From: Enterobacteriaceae bacterium RIT714
Lineage (GTDB): Bacteria; Pseudomonadota; Gammaproteobacteria; Enterobacterales; Enterobacteriaceae
Assembly: GCA_009668015.1 (NCBI GenBank)
Contig: WJYB01000001.1
Span: 806,001-870,000 of the forward strand
Direction of reading: 5' to 3'
Length of the DNA: 64,000 bases
This document shows, piece by piece, positions 28,041 through 37,757 of this stretch (positions are counted from its first letter, which is position 1; every line of letters begins with the position of its first letter). The notes under the pieces were generated by a model, which was not told the origin of the DNA, did not search any database, and saw only the letters and a list, made by a program, of their open reading frames with translations. The position numbers and the translations under genes were made by a program.

Positions 28041-30143
28041 TCAGAAGCTGTAACTTGCCCCAACCTGAACCGTGCGGTCGCGACCAATCCAACAGTTTGT
28101 CGCGTCGTAGCAGGTAAAGGTCTCTTTGTTGGTGATGTTCTGCGCGCTGGCTTTAAGCGTCAGCCCTGCCAGCGATGGCAGAATTTCACCCATTTGATAA
28201 GACGCCGCCAGATCGTACTGGGTTGTCCCCCCCAGTTTCCCCTGATCGTTGGCCGGCGCGATTTCCATCGGCCCGGTATAGCGGGCGCCAGCGCCCAGGT
28301 TCAGCCCCTTCAGCGGTGTGCTATCAAAGGTGTAATCGCCCCACAGATTAAACGCATTCTCCGGAACCTGCGTCGGACGTTTGCCCTGATACTTGTCATC
28401 TTCGGTGTTGATGGCGTGGGTATACGCATAGTTGGCAATCAACGTCACATTATCCGTCGGACGGCTGATGACCGACAGTTCGGCCCCTTTAGATTCCACT
28501 TCCCCTGTCTGACGATAGTTGAGGAAACCGGGGTCGGTGGTCACGACATTCTTCTGGCGAATGTTAAACACCGACGCGGTAAAGGTCGTGGCGTACTCTT
28601 CCAGCAGATATTTCACCCCGCCCTCAACCTGTTTGCTGGTGGTGGGTTTAACGTCTTTTGCCGTCAGAGTGCCCTGCGGTGACACTGGCGCAAAACCTTC
28701 TGAATAGCTGATAAACGGCGAAATGCCGTTTTCAAATGCATAAAGCGCGCCGAGGCGTTTCGTAACGCGATCCTGCGATACCCACGCCTTTTCACCGTTT
28801 TGCAGGTAATCGGTGGTCACTGAACGGTAGTCGTCATAACGCAGGCTGCCGAGCAAATTCAGCCCGCCGAATTCGATCTGATCCTGTAAGTAGTATCCAT
28901 TTTGCTGATAGCTCAGGCGGTTTTTCTGCGCGGTGTAAAGCCCAAGATCGCCCTCGTTGACCTGTGAATAATCCGGGTGGCGCATATCAATACCCGGCAT
29001 ATTCGCCGCGTAGCGATAGTGGAAGTGGGAATTCAGCTTCTGGTAGTCGAAGCCTGCCAGCAGGTGGTGCTTCCAGTCGCCCAGCGCGACCGTTTTGGTG
29101 ACCTGGTTATCAATATTAACGCTTTTCAGATCTTCATCGGTGGTGTAGGCAAAGCGGTTAAGTTGCCCGACTTCAGCGCCCGGACCGGTGGAGTAGATGC
29201 TGCGCTGATGGGTGTCCACATCGAAATAGCGCGCTTTCTGATTAAAGCCCCAGCCATTATCGAATTCATGTTCAAAGCTGTAGCCCAGCATCCACTGACG
29301 CTGTTTAAACCCGCTCCACTCATCCCCCGCATAGTCACGGCGATCGGCGTATTTTGAGCGCAGCCAGGAGAGCGGAAGCGGATTAGACGGGGTCAGGCTT
29401 GGGCTGTTTTGCGCCAGAGCGTCGATTGTCAGACGCGTTTGGCTGTCTGGCTGCCAGGTCACAGAGGGCGCAACCAGGTAATTCTCGGTGCGCGTGGTGT
29501 GCGGTTGATCGTCGCCTTCCACCGCTTTACCGAGTAAACGATAGTTCCAGTCGCTGTCCGCAATTTGTCCGGTGGAATCGAGATAGCCTTCTTTCAGATT
29601 GCGCGTCCCGGTGTTGAAACCCACTTCGGTGTGCGGCGTTTTTTGCGGTTTTTTACCCTGAATATTCACCAGTCCGCCAGGAGAACCGCCGCCATAGAGC
29701 ACCGACGCGGGCCCTTTGAGAATATCCACGCTGTCAATCAGCAGGGGAGCGATGCGCGCTTTGGTGTTCCCGGTGACGTTATAGGGCAGCTGAAGTCCGT
29801 TGTAATACTCTTGCTCAACGGTGAAACCACGAATTTTATATTCGCTCATATACGAAGTGTTGCCGCGCACTTCGGTCGAGACGCCCGGGGCGTAGCGCAG
29901 GATTTCATTGACCGAGTTAGCATGGCGCTGTTCGATCTCAGTCGCGGAAATCGTATTGATGACCTGTGGGGTTTTGCTCTCCGCAACGGCGGATTTGGTC
30001 GCGCTGTTTGTCCACATAGGGAGCGTACTGCCCTGTTCCGAATCGGTGACCACGATGGTGGACTCTTGCGCCAGCGCCGAGCCGTTTAATGCCAGTGTAA
30101 CCGCGCCTGCTAACGCACAAATCGCAAACTTTGAGGTGTTCAT
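28041..30143 (-). CDS. TonB-dependent siderophore receptor (hydroxamate type)
   Basis: A 700-residue outer-membrane gated receptor. A 25-residue signal peptide ending ALA is followed by a TonB box (STIVVTDS). The plug domain has TPQVINTISATEIEQR and the VDILKGPASVLYGGGSPGGLVNI signature, and a 22-strand barrel ends in VQVGASYSF. A Cys-x5-Cys pair near the C-terminus (TCYDATNCW) resembles FhuA/FoxA receptors, so the likely ligand is a ferric hydroxamate such as ferrioxamine or ferrichrome; this is inference. A Fur box lies just upstream (30176-30195). The gene sits alone between treA and ymgE, where K-12 has none, so it is an accessory iron-uptake gene. Confidence 0.9.
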   Translation of the reverse strand: MNTSKFAICALAGAVTLALNGSALAQESTIVVTDSEQGSTLPMWTNSATKSAVAESKTPQVINTISATEIEQRHANSVNEILRYAPGVSTEVRGNTSYMSEYKIRGFTVEQEYYNGLQLPYNVTGNTKARIAPLLIDSVDILKGPASVLYGGGSPGGLVNIQGKKPQKTPHTEVGFNTGTRNLKEGYLDSTGQIADSDWNYRLLGKAVEGDDQPHTTRTENYLVAPSVTWQPDSQTRLTIDALAQNSPSLTPSNPLPLSWLRSKYADRRDYAGDEWSGFKQRQWMLGYSFEHEFDNGWGFNQKARYFDVDTHQRSIYSTGPGAEVGQLNRFAYTTDEDLKSVNIDNQVTKTVALGDWKHHLLAGFDYQKLNSHFHYRYAANMPGIDMRHPDYSQVNEGDLGLYTAQKNRLSYQQNGYYLQDQIEFGGLNLLGSLRYDDYRSVTTDYLQNGEKAWVSQDRVTKRLGALYAFENGISPFISYSEGFAPVSPQGTLTAKDVKPTTSKQVEGGVKYLLEEYATTFTASVFNIRQKNVVTTDPGFLNYRQTGEVESKGAELSVISRPTDNVTLIANYAYTHAINTEDDKYQGKRPTQVPENAFNLWGDYTFDSTPLKGLNLGAGARYTGPMEIAPANDQGKLGGTTQYDLAASYQMGEILPSLAGLTLKASAQNITNKETFTCYDATNCWIGRDRTVQVGASYSF

Positions 30144-30175
30144 ATTGTCGTCTTATTATGAGTCGATACCAAGAA

Positions 30176-30195
30176 CGACAATTATTATCATTTCG
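30176..30195 (-). promoter_or_regulatory. Predicted Fur box
   Basis: On the minus strand the site contains AATGATAATAATTGTC and matches 14 of 19 positions of the Fur consensus, 33 bp before the TonB receptor start codon. It predicts iron repression of that gene. Confidence 0.75.
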
Positions 30196-30218
30196 ATTTA
30201 CAAAGCAATATCACTATC

Positions 30219-30248
30219 AAAAAAAACGGCCCTCAGAGAGAGCCGTTT
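30219..30248 (-). terminator. Rho-independent terminator of ymgE
   Basis: On the minus strand, AAACGGC and GCCGTTT arms with an extended inner stem are followed by eight T residues, directly after ymgE and before the TonB receptor promoter. Confidence 0.85.
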
Positions 30249-30256
30249 CTGCGTGT

Positions 30257-30511
30257 TTATGCGCGCCTGAGTAATCTGAATACCGCAAGCACAACAATTG
30301 CACCCACCACAGCGACCAGGAAACTGTGCAGGTTAAAGCCACTAATACTGCCTCCGACGCCAAACATCGTCGCCAGCCAGCCTCCGACAACTGCCCCAAT
30401 AACCCCAAGGACACAGGTCAGAATGAAGCCGCCACCATCCCGTCCAGGCATGATGAATTTTGCAATGACGCCGGCAATCAGACCAAAAACAATCCAGGCG
30501 ATGATACCCAT
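30257..30511 (-). CDS. ymgE: GlsB/YeaQ/YmgE family stress-response membrane protein
   Basis: An 84-residue inner-membrane protein with three hydrophobic, glycine-rich segments: GIIAWIVFGLIAGVIAKFI, ILTCVLGVIGAVVGGWLATMF and SFLVAVVGAIVVLAVFRLL. It carries the conserved MPGRDGGG loop of the 'transglycosylase-associated' family (PF04226). These proteins are induced by general stress; their function is unknown and the transglycosylase name is not supported by any catalytic motif. The position next to ycgR and near treA matches E. coli ymgE. A sigma-S type -10 element lies upstream. Confidence 0.88.
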   Translation of the reverse strand: MGIIAWIVFGLIAGVIAKFIMPGRDGGGFILTCVLGVIGAVVGGWLATMFGVGGSISGFNLHSFLVAVVGAIVVLAVFRLLRRA

Positions 30512-30569
30512 AGCGATGCCCTCTTGCAGATTAAACGCATGCGCCGAAAAATCCTCCCGCGCAAGTTAT

Positions 30570-30580
30570 CTAAGTATAGG
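30570..30580 (-). promoter_or_regulatory. Sigma-S type extended -10 of ymgE
   Basis: The minus strand reads CCTATACTTAG, matching 9 of 11 positions of the sigma-S consensus KCTAYRCTTAA, 59 bp before the ymgE start codon. It fits the stress-induced nature of this family. Confidence 0.6.
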
Positions 30581-30654
30581 ACAAGGCGTTAAAACTGTTT
30601 TTTTCTCACCGACTTAATTACCTCTCATTTTTAAAAAAAACTCACCGGTTTGTA

Positions 30655-30681
30655 TTAAGTTCCGCCCGCCTTTGCCGATAC
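30655..30681 (+). promoter_or_regulatory. Sigma-28 (FliA) flagellar promoter of ycgR
   Basis: TTAAGTTC, exactly 11 bases, then GCCGATAC. The FliA consensus is TAAAGTTT-N11-GCCGATAA, so -35 matches 6 of 8 and -10 matches 7 of 8. It is 41 bp before the ycgR GTG. Confidence 0.85.
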
Positions 30682-30721
30682 TGCAATGACGATCTATCAG
30701 ATATTCGAGGAGCCATTCGGC

Positions 30722-31453
30722 GTGAGTCATTACAGTGAGCAGTTCCTGAAGCAAAATCCGCTGGCTGTATTAGGGGTATTACGCGACCTGCACAAGGGTG
30801 AAGTGCCTGTGCGCATCAGTTGGTCTACGAATCAGTTTATCAGCAAGATCCTTGAAGCCACGCCGGAGCGTCTGGTGATCGACCTGGGCAGTCAGGAGTA
30901 TGAAAATCGGGCGATACTGCGCGCAGAAAACATCTCCGTGCTCGCGGAAACCCGGGGGGCAAAAGTCGAATTTGTCCTGCCTCGCGTGGAACAGGGTAAT
31001 TATCTCAGTTTGCCAGCGTTTATTACCACGTTGCCGGACAGCCTGTGGTTTGTACAGCGTCGCGAATATTTCCGTATCAACGCCCCGCTTCACCCGCCCT
31101 ATTTCTGTAAGGCCAAAATGCCGGATAAAAAAGAGATCCGCTTCCGCCTGTTCGATCTCTCGTTAGGGGGAATGGGCGCGCTGATGGATACGCCAAGGCC
31201 GGAAGGACTGGTTGAAGGGATGCGTTTTTCACAGATTGAGCTGGATATGGGCGGCTGGGGGCGGTTTTACTTTGACGCGCAGCTGATTGCCATTAGCGAA
31301 CGCAAAGTCGTGGACAGCAAAAACGAAACCATTACCACACCGCGACTGAGCTTCCGCTTTCTGAATGTCGGACCGGGTCCGGAGCGTGAGCTTCAGCGCA
31401 TTATTTTCTCGCTGGAACGAGAAGCGCGCGAACGCGCGAATAAAGTTCTCTGA
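30722..31453 (+). CDS. ycgR: Flagellar brake protein YcgR (c-di-GMP effector)
   Basis: When bound to c-di-GMP, YcgR interacts with the flagellar motor (FliG/FliM, MotA) and slows swimming. The N-terminal YcgR_N domain covers residues 1-105. The PilZ domain follows, with the c-di-GMP motifs RRxxxR at 113-118 (RREYFR) and D-x-S-x-x-G at 145-150 (DLSLGG). Start at the GTG 30722 with GAGGAG upstream gives 243 residues and MSHYSEQFLK, as in E. coli (244); the 12 codons upstream overlap the promoter zone. A clear FliA promoter precedes it, making it a class 3 flagellar gene. Confidence 0.95.
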   Translation: MSHYSEQFLKQNPLAVLGVLRDLHKGEVPVRISWSTNQFISKILEATPERLVIDLGSQEYENRAILRAENISVLAETRGAKVEFVLPRVEQGNYLSLPAFITTLPDSLWFVQRREYFRINAPLHPPYFCKAKMPDKKEIRFRLFDLSLGGMGALMDTPRPEGLVEGMRFSQIELDMGGWGRFYFDAQLIAISERKVVDSKNETITTPRLSFRFLNVGPGPERELQRIIFSLEREARERANKVL

Positions 31454-31458
31454 GCGAC

Positions 31459-31483
31459 GCCGGACAGCCAGGCGCTGTCCGGC
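31459..31483. repeat. REP-like palindrome between ycgR and emtA
   Basis: Perfect 10-bp arms GCCGGACAGC and GCTGTCCGGC with a 5-nt loop, located between two convergent genes, the usual setting of REP units. Confidence 0.65.
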
Positions 31484-31490
31484 AACGGCA

Positions 31491-32102
31491 TTACATGGCG
31501 TCCATGGCTTTCTGGACTTTCCAGATATAACGAGGCGCCTGTGGTGCCGGATGATTCTTCACGACGTGATCGAAGAACTCGTCTTTGTCCATCCCGTTAA
31601 TCTCCTCAATGGCCTCTTTACGATCCGATGAGAAGGTGCGCAACAGCGCGCCAGCCCCGTTCACATAAGAGACCACCAGCGCATATTGCATCACTTCCGG
31701 ATCTTCGATGCCTTTCAGGATGCCATGCTCCAGAATACTCAAATACGCGGTGCCCATTGAAATATTCCGTTCCGGGTTTTTCAGTTCGCTGGTGGACGGT
31801 TGCCCGCTCCAGCCCATATAACGATAGACTTCCCGCCCTGCCGTAGAGGCTTTAAGCTGCATTAAGCCAACCGCATTGGATTTACTCACCAGCGAAGGAT
31901 TCCCCCCGGATTCTACCGCAATTATCGCCGTGACCAGCCGCGGGCTGACGCCCCATGCCTTTCCGGCTTTTTCGCTGATCGGCATCCACTGCATCGCACG
32001 TTTCACAGGGACTTCCGGATTCCACGGCGGATTTTGGTAGTCCTGTTTTGAACTACAGCCAGCCAGCAACACAATCAAAAAGGCAAACCATCTCAATTTC
32101 AC
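31491..32102 (-). CDS. emtA: Membrane-bound endolytic lytic murein transglycosylase EmtA (MltE)
   Basis: Outer-membrane lipoprotein that cleaves the MurNAc-GlcNAc bond of peptidoglycan inside glycan strands, leaving 1,6-anhydroMurNAc ends. The signal peptide ends in the lipobox LLAGC (Cys16) followed by Ser. The SLT/lysozyme-like domain has its catalytic Glu64 in [12 protein letters not shown], followed by [13 protein letters not shown] and the AYLSILEHG helix. At 203 residues it equals E. coli. It is divergent from ldcA, another cell-wall recycling gene, across 111 bp. Confidence 0.95.
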   Translation of the reverse strand: MKLRWFAFLIVLLAGCSSKQDYQNPPWNPEVPVKRAMQWMPISEKAGKAWGVSPRLVTAIIAVESGGNPSLVSKSNAVGLMQLKASTAGREVYRYMGWSGQPSTSELKNPERNISMGTAYLSILEHGILKGIEDPEVMQYALVVSYVNGAGALLRTFSSDRKEAIEEINGMDKDEFFDHVVKNHPAPQAPRYIWKVQKAMDAM

Positions 32103-32213
32103 GTCATCTATCCTTATAGCCGATCATCGCGGTTACGCATCCGCCCCTTGAAGCAGACAGCATACAGGCGGCATGATATAGGCATTTAGTTTCTCATTCA
32201 GCAAGGAATTGCC

Positions 32214-33128
32214 ATGTCTCAGTTTCATCTGATCGCCCCTTCCGGCTACTGCATCAACCAGGACGCCGCATGGCGCGGTGTTGAGCGTTTAGAGGCGTCC
32301 GGCCATCGGGTGGCGAATCAGACGATCATCCCCCGCCGTCTGCAGCGTTTCGCTGGCACCGAGCAGCAAAGAGTGGCTGATATCAACGACCTGGTCACCC
32401 TGACAGGCAAAAACCAGATTATTCTGGCGGTGCGCGGCGGCTACGGCGCGAGTCGTTTACTGGAAACCATCGACTGGGCGGGACTGGCGAAACGCCAGCA
32501 GCGCGATCCACTGCTGATTTGCGGGCATAGCGATTTTACGGCGATTCAACTCGGGCTGCTGGCGTTGCACAACGTCATTACCTTTAGCGGCCCGATGCTG
32601 GCGGGTAATTTCGGCGCACCGACGCTGGATGATTTTACCCAGACGCATTTCTGGCGCGCGTTGCAAAACGACACCTTCAGCATTGAGTGGCAAGGCGACG
32701 GTCCGCAGTGCGACTGCGAGGGCCAGCTGTGGGGGGGTAATCTGGCGATGCTGGTGTCGCTTATCGGCACGCCGTGGTTACCCAATATTGAGAACGGCAT
32801 TCTGGTGCTGGAGGATATCAACGAGCATCCGTTCCGCGTCGAGCGGATGTTACTACAACTGCTGCACGCCGGCGTTCTCTCGCGCCAGCGGGCGATTGTG
32901 CTGGGCAGTTTTAGTGGCGCGACGCCGAACGATTACGATGCCGGGTACACGCTGGAAACGATGATCGATTACCTGCGCTCACGCGTGACTGTTCCGGTGA
33001 TCGGCGGCCTGTCATTTGGTCATGAACAGCAAACGGTCACCCTTCCGCTCGGTGCGCAGGCGACGCTGACCCACAAAACGGGCGAGAGCCGGTTAACAAT
33101 CAGCGGCCATCCGGTCATAAAGGCATAA
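32214..33128 (+). CDS. ldcA: Muramoyltetrapeptide (L,D-)carboxypeptidase LdcA
   Basis: Cytosolic serine peptidase of family S66 that removes the terminal D-Ala from muropeptide tetrapeptides during peptidoglycan recycling; loss causes autolysis in E. coli. The nucleophile Ser106 is in ICGHSDFTA. The glutamate of the Ser-His-Glu triad lies in the VLEDINEHPFRVERML region, and the histidine in GGLSFGHEQQ. At 304 residues it is the usual length. The ATG at 32214 follows AAGGAATTGCC. cvrA follows after 97 bp. Confidence 0.95.
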   Translation: MSQFHLIAPSGYCINQDAAWRGVERLEASGHRVANQTIIPRRLQRFAGTEQQRVADINDLVTLTGKNQIILAVRGGYGASRLLETIDWAGLAKRQQRDPLLICGHSDFTAIQLGLLALHNVITFSGPMLAGNFGAPTLDDFTQTHFWRALQNDTFSIEWQGDGPQCDCEGQLWGGNLAMLVSLIGTPWLPNIENGILVLEDINEHPFRVERMLLQLLHAGVLSRQRAIVLGSFSGATPNDYDAGYTLETMIDYLRSRVTVPVIGGLSFGHEQQTVTLPLGAQATLTHKTGESRLTISGHPVIKA

Positions 33129-33207
33129 AAAACCAATCAAACCACCTCAATTAAACGCTGTTTCTGTCGTTAATATGGTAGGGTTTTATTATCAGTAACA
33201 ACATTGA

Positions 33208-34959
<1,752 letters not shown>

Positions 34960-35015
34960 CCTTTACTGTGCGCGGCATGATGGCCCTCACCCACGGGCTG
35001 AGAGACAACTCGCTA

Positions 35016-35041
35016 AAAAGGCAACCTGACGGTTGCCTTTT
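35016..35041. terminator. Bidirectional terminator between cvrA and dadX
   Basis: 11-bp arms (35016-35026 and 35031-35041) with a TGAC loop, A-run on the left and T-run on the right, between two convergent genes. Confidence 0.88.
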
Positions 35042-35053
35042 GCTTATGGTCCG

Positions 35054-36124
35054 TTACACCGTCACTACGGGGACTCTTGGCGCGAGTGCGGTCAATAATT
35101 CATACCCCACCGTCCCTGCCGCGGAGGCCACATCGTCCACTTTTACCTCATTACCCCATAGTTCGACCGGCGAGCCGATACCGGCCTGCGGGCAAGGGGT
35201 TAAGTCCACCGCCATCATATCCATTGAAATCGTGCCAACGGTGCCGGTACGCACGCCATCGACCCACACGGGCGTGCCGGTTGGCGCGAGACGTGGATAG
35301 CCGTCAGCATATCCGCCCGCCACAATGCCAATGCGCTGTTCGCCGGTCGAACGATAGCGGCTGCCATAGCCCACCGTGTCCCCGGCTTTCAGCGTTTGAA
35401 TACCGATAATTTCACTGCGCAGCGTCATAACGGGTTTCAGCCCGCTGTTGGCAATGTCCTGCCACTGACCGGACGGCGACGCGCCATAGAGGATGATTCC
35501 CGGGCGCACCCAGTCGTAATGTGCCTCTGGATGCCAGAGCGTCGCCGCGGAGTTCGAAAGCGAGCGGGCGCATTCCAGCCCCTCCGCGGCTTGTTCGATA
35601 CGCACCATCGCATCCGCGATCCCTTCCGGCTTCTCGGCGTCAGCGAAGTGGGCCATCAGGGTCATTTCACTGACGTTTTTCAGGGCGCGAAGTTGCTGCC
35701 AGACTGTATGGACGCGGTCAGGCTGGAAGCCAAGGCGATTCATACCGCTGTTGACTTTGAGATAGATATCCAGCGGCGCATGCAGTTTTGCATTTTGTAG
35801 CGCTTTTATCTGCCAGTTGCTGTGAATGCTGGTCGTGAGGCGATATTTGTCCAGCAGCGGGAGTTCATCGGCGTGGAAGAATCCCTCCAGCAGCAGAATC
35901 GGCCCTTTCCAGCCGCGCTCGCGCAGCAGAATCGCTTCTTCCAGATTCAGCAAGGCAAAACCGTCTGTGGCGTTCAGCGCACTCCAGATGGACTCAATTC
36001 CGTGGCCGTAGCCGTTGGCTTTCACCACCGACCATACGCGAGAGCCTGGCGCAGCACGGCGGACAATTTGCAGGTTATTTTTCAGGGCCTGCAAATCCAG
36101 CTGAGCCAGAATAGGACGTGACAT
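35054..36124 (-). CDS. dadX: Catabolic alanine racemase DadX
   Basis: PLP enzyme that converts L-alanine to D-alanine, which DadA then oxidises, allowing growth on alanine. The PLP lysine is Lys35 in VVKANGYGHG, and the tyrosine base is in the TVGYGSRYRST region. At 356 residues it matches E. coli DadX rather than the biosynthetic Alr. It is 12 bp downstream of dadA, in the same operon, and so should share CRP/Lrp control. Confidence 0.96.
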   Translation of the reverse strand: MSRPILAQLDLQALKNNLQIVRRAAPGSRVWSVVKANGYGHGIESIWSALNATDGFALLNLEEAILLRERGWKGPILLLEGFFHADELPLLDKYRLTTSIHSNWQIKALQNAKLHAPLDIYLKVNSGMNRLGFQPDRVHTVWQQLRALKNVSEMTLMAHFADAEKPEGIADAMVRIEQAAEGLECARSLSNSAATLWHPEAHYDWVRPGIILYGASPSGQWQDIANSGLKPVMTLRSEIIGIQTLKAGDTVGYGSRYRSTGEQRIGIVAGGYADGYPRLAPTGTPVWVDGVRTGTVGTISMDMMAVDLTPCPQAGIGSPVELWGNEVKVDDVASAAGTVGYELLTALAPRVPVVTV

Positions 36125-36136
36125 GACGACTCCTTG

Positions 36137-37435
36137 TTAATTATGCGCGCCATGCAGATGCTGCGGGCGAGAAGGCGAAAAACCAGATTGATAGCGCGCG
36201 GCGCTTAAATCATCAAACGGAATCGCCGGAGTTCGGCCCGAGATCAAATCGCTGAGCAATTGTCCTGATCCGCAGGCCATCGTCCAGCCAAGGGTGCCAT
36301 GCCCGGTGTTGGTCCATAAATTCCTGAACGGCGTACGACCCACAATCGGCGTACCGTCCGGCGTCATTGGACGCAATCCGGTCCAGAATGTGGCCTCCTC
36401 GACCAACCCGCCGCGCGGGAAGAGATCGCGAACCACCATCTCCAGCGTCTCGCGGCGCGGTTGCAGCAATTCCGTGTTAAAGCCCACGATTTCAGCCATC
36501 CCCCCCACCCTGATACGGTTATCAAAGCGGGTAATGGCGATTTTGTAGGTTTCATCAAGGATAGTTGAAACTGGCGCTCCGCTGTCCTCTTTCACCGGGA
36601 TGGTGAGCGAGTAGCCCTTCAGGGGGTAGACAGGGATATCGAGAATGCCTTTCAGCATCGCCGTGGAGTAAGAGCCGAAGGCCATCACATAGGCATCAGC
36701 TTTGATCACTTCATCGCCGCATTTCACGCCGTAGATTTTCTCGCCTTCGTATAACAGTTTATCGACAGAGGTGTTATAGCGGAACGTGACGCCGGCCTGT
36801 TCCGCCATCTGCGCCAGACGTTGGGTAAAGAGCTGGCAGTCGCCGGTTTCATCATTGGGGAGACGCAGCCCGCCCGTTAACTTATGCGCGACCTCCGCCA
36901 GTGCGGGTTCGACCTGCGCCAGCTGGCTTGCCTCAAGCAGTTGATACGGCACGCCGGCGTCTTCCAGCACGGCGATATCGCGGGTGGCGTTTTCATACTG
37001 CTGGGCCGTACGGAACAGCTGCAACGTGCCGCCCTGACGCCCTTCATACTCGATGCCGGTGGAGCTGCGCAGCGCTTTGAGGCAGTCGCGGCTGTATTCC
37101 GCAAGGCGCACCATCCGCCCTTTGTTTTCCATGTAATGTCGGGTGTCGCAGTTGCGCAGCATCTGCCACATCCATTTGAGCTGAAACTGCGTGCCATCGA
37201 GGCTTATCGCCAGCGGCGCATGGCGCTGGAACATCCATTTAATCGCTTTCAGCGGGACACCCGGCGCAGCCCATGGTGCTGCATACCCGGGGGAGATCTG
37301 CCCGGCATTCGCCGCGCTGGTTTCAAGTGCCGGACCGGCTTCACGATCGATGACCGTCACTTCATGCCCGGCCTGACTCAGATACCAGGCGCTGGTTACG
37401 CCAACGACACCGCTTCCCAGTATGACAACACGCAT
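36137..37435 (-). CDS. dadA: D-amino acid dehydrogenase, small subunit DadA
   Basis: FAD-dependent, membrane-associated dehydrogenase that oxidises D-alanine to pyruvate and ammonia and passes electrons to the respiratory chain. The N-terminal FAD-binding Rossmann motif [13 protein letters not shown] starts at residue 7, followed by VTVIDRE; the C-terminal part has [11 protein letters not shown] and [17 protein letters not shown] start it at the ATG at 37435 with GGAG upstream, giving 432 residues like E. coli; an in-frame GTG two codons earlier is less likely. dadX follows after 12 bp. A good CRP site lies about 90-105 bp upstream. Confidence 0.96.
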   Translation of the reverse strand: MRVVILGSGVVGVTSAWYLSQAGHEVTVIDREAGPALETSAANAGQISPGYAAPWAAPGVPLKAIKWMFQRHAPLAISLDGTQFQLKWMWQMLRNCDTRHYMENKGRMVRLAEYSRDCLKALRSSTGIEYEGRQGGTLQLFRTAQQYENATRDIAVLEDAGVPYQLLEASQLAQVEPALAEVAHKLTGGLRLPNDETGDCQLFTQRLAQMAEQAGVTFRYNTSVDKLLYEGEKIYGVKCGDEVIKADAYVMAFGSYSTAMLKGILDIPVYPLKGYSLTIPVKEDSGAPVSTILDETYKIAITRFDNRIRVGGMAEIVGFNTELLQPRRETLEMVVRDLFPRGGLVEEATFWTGLRPMTPDGTPIVGRTPFRNLWTNTGHGTLGWTMACGSGQLLSDLISGRTPAIPFDDLSAARYQSGFSPSRPQHLHGAHN

Positions 37436-37523
37436 AGTCACTCCATTATGTGCAAAAGAACAATCTTCTAATTACAGATTGATAACCTAGTTGAAAATAT
37501 TATTCAACATACGACTTTTTTAT

Positions 37524-37539
37524 GGTGACTTACCTCACA
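37524..37539 (-). promoter_or_regulatory. Predicted CRP site of the dadAX operon
   Basis: GGTGA, six bases, TCACA: 9 of 10 half-site positions match. It lies about 89 bp before the dadA start. The dad operon is known to be activated by CRP-cAMP in E. coli. Confidence 0.7.
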
Positions 37540-37698
37540 CCTCCCCTACGCCATGGCGACAGGGCTTATTTGGGATCTCCTGCTGCGCGTTATTTTTAAC
37601 CAGCACAAAATTCTGTATCACATCCTTTTTATGCGGTATCAAAAACGGGAAATCGCAAAGAAAAAATTTCTGCGCCAGCACGCTTTTGAATGCGTTGT

Positions 37699-37709
37699 TC
37701 TATGCTTGA
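37699..37709 (+). promoter_or_regulatory. Sigma-S type extended -10 of ycgB
   Basis: TCTATGCTTGA matches 10 of 11 positions of the sigma-S consensus KCTAYRCTTAA, about 50 bp before the ycgB ATG. E. coli ycgB belongs to the RpoS regulon. Confidence 0.7.
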
Positions 37710-37757
37710 AATGAGGCTCTCCAGACAGAGAGGGCTCCCAACAATGAGGGCGCGCTA

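Larger units (their letters stand above)
37436..37757. other. Divergent regulatory region dadA-ycgB
   Basis: This 322-bp gene-free region serves dadAX to the left and ycgB to the right. It holds a CRP site (37524-37539) and a sigma-S type -10 (37699-37709), each listed separately. The A/T-rich part next to dadA (37470-37520) is where Lrp sites lie in E. coli, but Lrp sites are too loose to call by eye. Confidence 0.7.
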
